Shown here piece by piece: positions 14,500-18,552 of a DNA stretch of 18,552 bases. Every line of letters starts with the position of its first letter. Position 1 is the first letter of the stretch. The stretch is from Candidatus Parabacteroides intestinavium (GTDB lineage Bacteria > Bacteroidota > Bacteroidia > Bacteroidales > Tannerellaceae), in the NCBI GenBank assembly GCA_019118725.1, contig DWYO01000196.1:1-18552 (forward strand), in the 5' to 3' direction. The notes beneath the pieces are model-generated. The model searched no databases, was not told the DNA's origin, and was given only the letters and a program-made list of their open reading frames with translations. The position numbers and the translations under genes were made by a program.

Positions 14500-15414
14500 A
14501 TGGATAAACAGGAACTGATAACAATAATAGGCCCTACTGCCTCGGGGAAGACCTCGCTGGCAGCAGCACTGGCTGCCCGGTTGGATACAGAAATCATCAG
14601 CGGAGACTCGCGGCAGGTGTACCGGGGCATGGATATCGGCACGGGCAAGGATTTGGCGGATTATGTAGTGGAAGGACAACAAATCCCCTATCACCTTATC
14701 GATATCCGCGATGCCGGCGAAAAATACAATGTGTTCGAATACCAGCACGATTTTCACCGGGCATTTGCTGAAATCCGGGCAAAAGGGAAATTGCCTATTC
14801 TGTGCGGAGGTACCGGTATGTATATCGAAGCGGTGCTAAAGGGGTATAAGCTGCTGGACGTGCCCCAAAATCCGGAGTTGCGGGAATCGCTGAAGGGAAA
14901 GAGTCTGGCCGAACTGGAACAGCTGCTCGCCTCTTATAAGAAATTACACAACAAAACGGATGTCGATTCGGCGCAGCGCGCCATTCGCGCCATCGAAATC
15001 GAGGAATATTATCGGACAGAATCACCGGAGCAAAATGAATACGCTCCCATCCGGAGCTTGATAATCGGGGTGAATATAGACCGGGAACTCCGGAGGGAAA
15101 AAATATCCCGGCGGTTGCGTGCCCGGCTGGACGAGGGTATGGTAGACGAAGTACGCCGCATCCTTGCCAGTGGTGTAAAACCGGAGGACTTGATTTACTA
15201 TGGGCTGGAATACAAGTACCTGACTTTGTATGTCACTGGGGTATTGAGCTACGTGGAGATGGTCAGTCAGTTAGAAATTGCCATTCATCAGTTCGCTAAG
15301 CGGCAAATGACATGGTTCCGAGGAATGGAGCGCCGCGGATTCACTATCCACTGGATAGACGCTCAACTCCCCTTGCCCGAAAAGGTACAACAAATCATAG
15401 ACTTAATACAATAA
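14500..15414 (+). CDS. miaA: tRNA dimethylallyltransferase MiaA
   Basis: This enzyme transfers a dimethylallyl group to N6 of A37 in tRNAs that read codons beginning with U, the first step of ms2i6A formation. The protein has 304 residues, normal for the family. The P-loop GPTASGKT is at 11-18, ISGDSRQVYRGMDIGTGK (33-50) carries the catalytic-site aspartate D36, YHLIDI follows at 64-69, and GGTGMYI is at 103-109. The C-terminal MTWFRG stretch is typical. ATG 14500 is right next to the P-loop region as in other MiaA proteins, so the start is firm. kdsA follows after 6 bases, which suggests a shared transcript. Confidence 0.96.
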   Translation: MDKQELITIIGPTASGKTSLAAALAARLDTEIISGDSRQVYRGMDIGTGKDLADYVVEGQQIPYHLIDIRDAGEKYNVFEYQHDFHRAFAEIRAKGKLPILCGGTGMYIEAVLKGYKLLDVPQNPELRESLKGKSLAELEQLLASYKKLHNKTDVDSAQRAIRAIEIEEYYRTESPEQNEYAPIRSLIIGVNIDRELRREKISRRLRARLDEGMVDEVRRILASGVKPEDLIYYGLEYKYLTLYVTGVLSYVEMVSQLEIAIHQFAKRQMTWFRGMERRGFTIHWIDAQLPLPEKVQQIIDLIQ

Positions 15415-15420
15415 ACAGGT

Positions 15421-16224
15421 ATGTACACAATAGACAAGCTGAAAAATCAAGAAAACTTCTTCCTCCTGGCAGGACCGTGCGTCATCGAAGGGGAGGAAAT
15501 GGCCCTGCGAATCGCGGAGAAGATTGTAACTCTGACAGACCGGCTGCACATCCCTTACGTGTTCAAGGGGTCCTACCGAAAAGCCAATCGTTCCCGACTG
15601 GACTCATTTACCGGCATTGGGGATGAGAAGGCCCTGAAAATTCTCCGGAAAGTACACGAGACCTTCGGGGTACCCACAGTTACCGATATTCACGAATCTC
15701 ACGAAGCCGAATTAGCGGCCGAGTATGTGGATATTTTGCAGATACCCGCATTCTTGTGCCGGCAGACCGATTTGCTGGTAGCGGCGGCTCATACCGGAAA
15801 GATCGTCAATATCAAAAAAGGGCAGTTCCTCTCCCCTGCCTCCATGCAATTCGCGGCACAGAAGGTCGCTGATGCCGGCAACAGGAATATTTTGCTCACC
15901 GAACGGGGGACGACCTTCGGGTATACCGATCTGGTAGTTGATTACCGAGGAATTCCGCAAATGCAGCAATTCGGCTACCCTGTAATTATGGACGCGACCC
16001 ACTCTTTGCAGCAACCGAACCAAAGTTCGGGAGTTACCGGTGGAATGCCAAGCCTGATTGAAACAATCGCCAAAGCGGCTATCGCCGTAGGAGCCGATGG
16101 ACTGTTCTTAGAAACCCATCCTGATCCTTCGAAAGCCAAGTCCGATGGGGCGAACATGCTGCCATTAGATCTCTTAGAAGGACTGTTGACGCGACTTATC
16201 CGCATCCGGGAAGCCATCCGGTAA
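15421..16224 (+). CDS. kdsA: 3-deoxy-8-phosphooctulonate synthase KdsA, metal-dependent type
   Basis: Condenses phosphoenolpyruvate with D-arabinose 5-phosphate to KDO 8-phosphate, the committed step toward the KDO of lipopolysaccharide. The 267 residues form a TIM barrel. GSYRKANRSRLDSF (50-63) and the phosphate-binding loops are intact. The N-terminal AGPC motif gives C20, and with H194, E231 and D242 makes the full set of metal ligands found in the metal-dependent class (Aquifex type); the metal-independent E. coli enzyme has Asn at the Cys position. It is the second gene of the miaA-kdsA pair and ends 13 bases before a strong terminator. Its presence indicates a Gram-negative envelope. 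Confidence 0.96.
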   Translation: MYTIDKLKNQENFFLLAGPCVIEGEEMALRIAEKIVTLTDRLHIPYVFKGSYRKANRSRLDSFTGIGDEKALKILRKVHETFGVPTVTDIHESHEAELAAEYVDILQIPAFLCRQTDLLVAAAHTGKIVNIKKGQFLSPASMQFAAQKVADAGNRNILLTERGTTFGYTDLVVDYRGIPQMQQFGYPVIMDATHSLQQPNQSSGVTGGMPSLIETIAKAAIAVGADGLFLETHPDPSKAKSDGANMLPLDLLEGLLTRLIRIREAIR

Positions 16225-16237
16225 ACTCCTGTAAAAT

Positions 16238-16286
16238 AAAAAGACACAAAACCAAGGAGATCGGACCTTTGATTTTGTGTCTTTTT
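16238..16286. terminator. Bidirectional terminator between kdsA and the Crp/Fnr-like gene
   Basis: AAAAAGACACAAAA (16238-16251) and TTTTGTGTCTTTTT (16273-16286) are exact 14-base complements, with further AAGG/CCTT pairing inside the loop. Each arm ends in a T run on its own strand, so it can end transcripts coming from both convergent genes. Confidence 0.85.
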
Positions 16287-16303
16287 CCAGATCGTTCAAC
16301 GTA

Positions 16304-17011
16304 TTATCCCAAACGACTTATCTTCTTTAATCTATCTACATCGATTATTTTTATCTTCCGGCCATCCATAGCGATTACGTGCTCAGCTACGAAAGTGGAA
16401 AGCGTACGGATAGCGTTGGAGGTTGTCATATTTGACAATTGCGCCAGGTCTTCACGCGCCAGATAAATACTCAAAGTGGCGCCATCCTCTTCCAGTCCGT
16501 AACTGTCTTTCAAGAACAAAAGAGATTCGGCCAAACGCCCCCGGATGTGTTTTTGCGTCAGATTGACGGTACGTTCATCAGCAATGCCCAAATCGGTGGA
16601 TAATTGACGGATAAAGAACATAGCCAGATCCGGATTGCCATATATCAGGTCGTTGACTACAGCCAACGGAATCATGCAGATCGTAGAAGCCTCGAACGCC
16701 GAAGCATTGGTCAGATAGTTCTCGTGGGCAAAATGCGCACGGTAACCAAAATATTGCACGGGCTTGATCATCCGGATAATCTGGCTTCGGCCGCCTATTC
16801 CATCCTTGTAGATCTTCACTTTTCCTTTCAACAGGCACATCATATCTGTTGGCTCATCTCCTTGACAATAAATCAACGAATTCCGCTTAAAATTCTGAAT
16901 CGAAGCCTTGCTGCGCAATACTTCCCGCTCTTTTTCAGTTAATACGCGCCACACCTCCGCCAAACTTGACGAAAAATCAATCTCTTCTTTATGCTGTTGT
17001 CTAGTAACCAC
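16304..17011 (-). CDS. Crp/Fnr-family transcriptional regulator
   Basis: A 235-residue DNA-binding regulator. A cyclic-nucleotide-binding-like beta barrel covers about 35-125, followed by a long dimer helix and a winged helix-turn-helix, with LAREDLAQLSNMTTSNAIRT at 184-203 as the recognition part. The Crp phosphate-binding signature (FGEL with a later Arg-Ala) is replaced here by FGYRAHFAHENYLTNA, so cAMP binding is unlikely. There is no N-terminal cysteine cluster as in Fnr. The ligand and targets are unknown. The start is GTG 17011; the next in-frame ATG is far inside the barrel. A TAATTTTG box ends 4 bases before the GTG, suggesting a leaderless transcript. It converges on kdsA and shares its terminator. 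Confidence 0.9.
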   Translation of the reverse strand: MVTRQQHKEEIDFSSSLAEVWRVLTEKEREVLRSKASIQNFKRNSLIYCQGDEPTDMMCLLKGKVKIYKDGIGGRSQIIRMIKPVQYFGYRAHFAHENYLTNASAFEASTICMIPLAVVNDLIYGNPDLAMFFIRQLSTDLGIADERTVNLTQKHIRGRLAESLLFLKDSYGLEEDGATLSIYLAREDLAQLSNMTTSNAIRTLSTFVAEHVIAMDGRKIKIIDVDRLKKISRLG

Positions 17012-17015
17012 GGCC

Positions 17016-17023
17016 CAAAATTA
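17016..17023 (-). promoter_or_regulatory. -7 box four bases before the Crp/Fnr-like gene
   Basis: TAATTTTG on the minus strand matches TAnnTTTG; GGCC separates it from GTG 17011, the same spacing as for miaA. No TTTG lies at the usual -33 distance. A small palindrome GTATAACATAC (17029-17039) lies just upstream and could be an operator, possibly autoregulatory; this is weak. Confidence 0.4.
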
Positions 17024-17099
17024 TTGTTGTATAACATACTTTTGCGACACAAAATTAAAAAAATATTCTATTCAAGACAAAACTTTTTTTATAAAAATA

Positions 17100-17133
17100 G
17101 TATTGGACTATAAATGAAATGTTTGATCAATAC
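17100..17133 (-). terminator. Weak possible terminator after the uvrB-DUF1460 operon
   Basis: On the minus strand GTATTG (17133-17128) pairs with CAATAC (17105-17100), followed at once by TATTTTTAT. The 6-bp stem has a 22-base loop, so the hairpin is weak; position after the DUF1460 stop is its main support. Confidence 0.25.
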
Positions 17134-17168
17134 AACTATTCCATGAATTTATACACGGGCTAAAAAAG

Positions 17169-18014
17169 TTACGGGCGGAGCACCCAAATCCCGCAACAAT
17201 TCTTCTGACGGGCGGCATAATCCGCCAATGGCTCCGGATTTATAATCACTTTCCGAGCTTGCGATGAAGCATGAATGAAGGTCAGCTTTTGCGGAGTTTC
17301 CCAATAGGCGATACCGACATGGGTAACGTCCAGTCCCTTGATATTCGTCACGAATGCCAGGATATCTCCATCCTTAATCTGTTGGGAGGCTTCTACAATG
17401 TCCTCTTTCGGCAAAAAAGAATAGAGCTCCCGTTTAGAGATAGCCGACTCGATCATCCGCATCTCTCCTACCCATTCCGGATGTGCCGTCAATGCCGGAT
17501 AAGATTCCGGATGAGAAGACATAAACGATAAATCCAAATTAAGCGGTACACATTGGGGCATATCCATAGTCTTATCTTTAACGATTCCGCGTTGCTGATT
17601 CTCATATAGCCAATCCGAGAAATAATGCAGGCGGTTCAGATAAGACACCTGACCATCCCGATAACGTATACGCCGCAAATGGTCCGCCACCCCTTTGAAA
17701 TCCGGCTCTTTCTCGTTCGATTCCAAAGATAGAGCTAACACAACCTCCACAAAAGTGGTGCAATCCACTTGCCGGATGTTGATTACTACCCCTTCCGGCT
17801 CCTTTTCCAGAGTAGCTGATTGATAGGGCGTTCCTAATAAGAGGCGAGCCGCCCGCAAAACACGCATACCCGAGGTACAAGTGCTATCCTTCTGCAATTT
17901 TTTTACTATCCGGACACACCGCAGGGAATCTTCTTGAGTATAATAGCATGTTTGCGCAAACACGCTCACGCAACTTATACACCCCAGCATACCCAACATC
18001 CAACGTCTTATCAT
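17169..18014 (-). CDS. DUF1460 family amidase-like secreted protein
   Basis: An exported protein of about 281 residues from the DUF1460 family, which adopts an NlpC/P60-like cysteine peptidase fold and is linked to N-acetylmuramoyl-L-alanine amidase-like activity on cell-wall peptides. The signal peptide is MIRRWMLGMLGCISCVSVFAQ. Two starts are possible: GTG 18020, immediately after the uvrB stop, and ATG 18014, preferred here as the canonical codon. Counting from GTG, the nucleophile is C87 in VDCTTFVE and the histidine is H234 in VTHVGIAY; a further conserved-looking FIHAS (H252) follows. It is expected in the periplasm in peptidoglycan recycling or remodelling. No gap separates it from uvrB, so it is very likely co-transcribed with that repair gene, although no functional link is evident. 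Confidence 0.9.
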   Translation of the reverse strand: MIRRWMLGMLGCISCVSVFAQTCYYTQEDSLRCVRIVKKLQKDSTCTSGMRVLRAARLLLGTPYQSATLEKEPEGVVINIRQVDCTTFVEVVLALSLESNEKEPDFKGVADHLRRIRYRDGQVSYLNRLHYFSDWLYENQQRGIVKDKTMDMPQCVPLNLDLSFMSSHPESYPALTAHPEWVGEMRMIESAISKRELYSFLPKEDIVEASQQIKDGDILAFVTNIKGLDVTHVGIAYWETPQKLTFIHASSQARKVIINPEPLADYAARQKNCCGIWVLRP

Positions 18015-18020
18015 ATCCAC

Positions 18021-18552
18021 TTATTCCTTTTTCGTTTCCAGTAACATTTCCAATTTGACTAACTCATCCCGATATTGAGCCGCCTCGATAAACTCCAGCT
18101 TCTTGGCTGCTTCCGCCATCCTGCGTTTGGTCTGCTCGATCGTCTTCTCCAGTTGGGCACGATTCATGTATTGAACAACCGGATCCGCCGCCAGAGAAGG
18201 TTTCGGCTCTACATAAGCGTAAGGCTCAACCGAAACTTGTTGTTTCTCGGCCACCAGTGAAATGCTATTCTTGACGACCTGTTTCGGGGTGATTCCATGC
18301 TTCTCGTTATAGGCCATTTGTTTTTCCCGGCGCCGGTTTGTCTCGTCAATGGTAAGTTTCATGCTTTCGGTGATCTTATCCGCATAAAATATCACTTTCC
18401 CATTTACATTTCGGGCCGCACGCCCTGCCGTTTGGGTCAGAGAGCGGTGCGAACGCAAGAATCCCTCCTTATCCGCATCCAGGATAGCTACCAGGGAAAC
18501 CTCCGGCAAATCCAATCCTTCACGGAGCAGATTCACTCCGATCAGCACATCA
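18021..18552 (-). CDS. uvrB: UvrB excinuclease subunit, C-terminal part (cut by window edge)
   Basis: The C-terminal 176 or so residues of UvrB, the damage-verifying subunit of nucleotide excision repair. Visible are the helicase motif V region (VLIGVNLLREGLDLPEVSLV), DADKEGFLRS, the motif VI region QTAGRAARN, and a C-terminal UVR domain (about the last 45 residues, QLEKTIEQTKRRM to YRDELVKLEMLL) that contacts UvrC or UvrA. The true start lies beyond 18552, so the gene is truncated by the window, not broken. The stop TAA (18023-18021) directly abuts the GTG of the DUF1460 gene. Mfd, which recruits this pathway, is encoded in the same window but far away and on the other strand. Confidence 0.96.
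   Translation of the reverse strand, partial: DVLIGVNLLREGLDLPEVSLVAILDADKEGFLRSHRSLTQTAGRAARNVNGKVIFYADKITESMKLTIDETNRRREKQMAYNEKHGITPKQVVKNSISLVAEKQQVSVEPYAYVEPKPSLAADPVVQYMNRAQLEKTIEQTKRRMAEAAKKLEFIEAAQYRDELVKLEMLLETKKE

Noticed and set aside
17037..17044. TACTTTTG matching the -7 box on the plus strand
   Set aside because: No plus-strand gene follows and no TTTG lies at the -33 distance; probably chance, or part of the palindrome next to the Crp/Fnr-like promoter.

Overview
The window reads as chromosomal DNA from a member of the Bacteroidales, most likely Bacteroides or Parabacteroides; the genus is inference. The clues are the protein families (short MenE-type ligase, DUF3857/transglutaminase proteins, DUF1460 protein, EFR1-type ferredoxin, KdsA for KDO synthesis), near absence of Shine-Dalgarno sequences, A-rich leaders, and several matches to the Bacteroides -7 promoter box TAnnTTTG. 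No transposase, phage gene, CRISPR array, rRNA or tRNA was seen.

Left block, plus strand (1-5128). A 240-base leader holds a hairpin, three AGATAGGCAT repeats in 22-base register, a 34-base palindrome and a -7 box. It leads into menE (menaquinone synthesis), a secreted DUF3857/transglutaminase enzyme, and a second DUF3857 protein whose transglutaminase-like half has lost all its catalytic residues. The three genes overlap or nearly touch and look like one operon.

Middle block, plus strand (5129-10760). mfd (transcription-repair coupling factor) starts at a GTG behind an 18-bp hairpin. A second copy of the 34-base palindrome follows it. Then come an EFR1-type flavodoxin/ferredoxin, an RlpA-like secreted protein and a patatin-like lipase; the last two genes overlap.

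Minus-strand block (10734-14185). An ABC-F ATPase with one consensus and one degenerate ATP site is followed, with a 4-base overlap, by a membrane sulfatase-fold (LTA-synthase-like) phosphotransferase. The latter overlaps the patatin gene tail to tail by 27 bases. The 314-base gap upstream holds a good two-element Bacteroides promoter and an unlisted 45-codon reading frame that could be a leader peptide.

Right block. miaA and kdsA form a plus-strand pair ending at a strong bidirectional terminator shared with a convergent Crp/Fnr-family regulator. A DUF1460 amidase-like gene follows directly after uvrB, whose 5' part lies beyond the window.

Most genes are housekeeping: quinone, KDO and tRNA modification pathways, DNA repair and envelope maintenance. 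I do not see a clear new multigene system. The items most worth attention are the active/inactive transglutaminase pair, the asymmetric ABC-F with its possible leader peptide, the dispersed palindrome, the recurrent AAACTCAAAAAC leader element, and two genes whose -7 box lies only 4 bases from the start codon.
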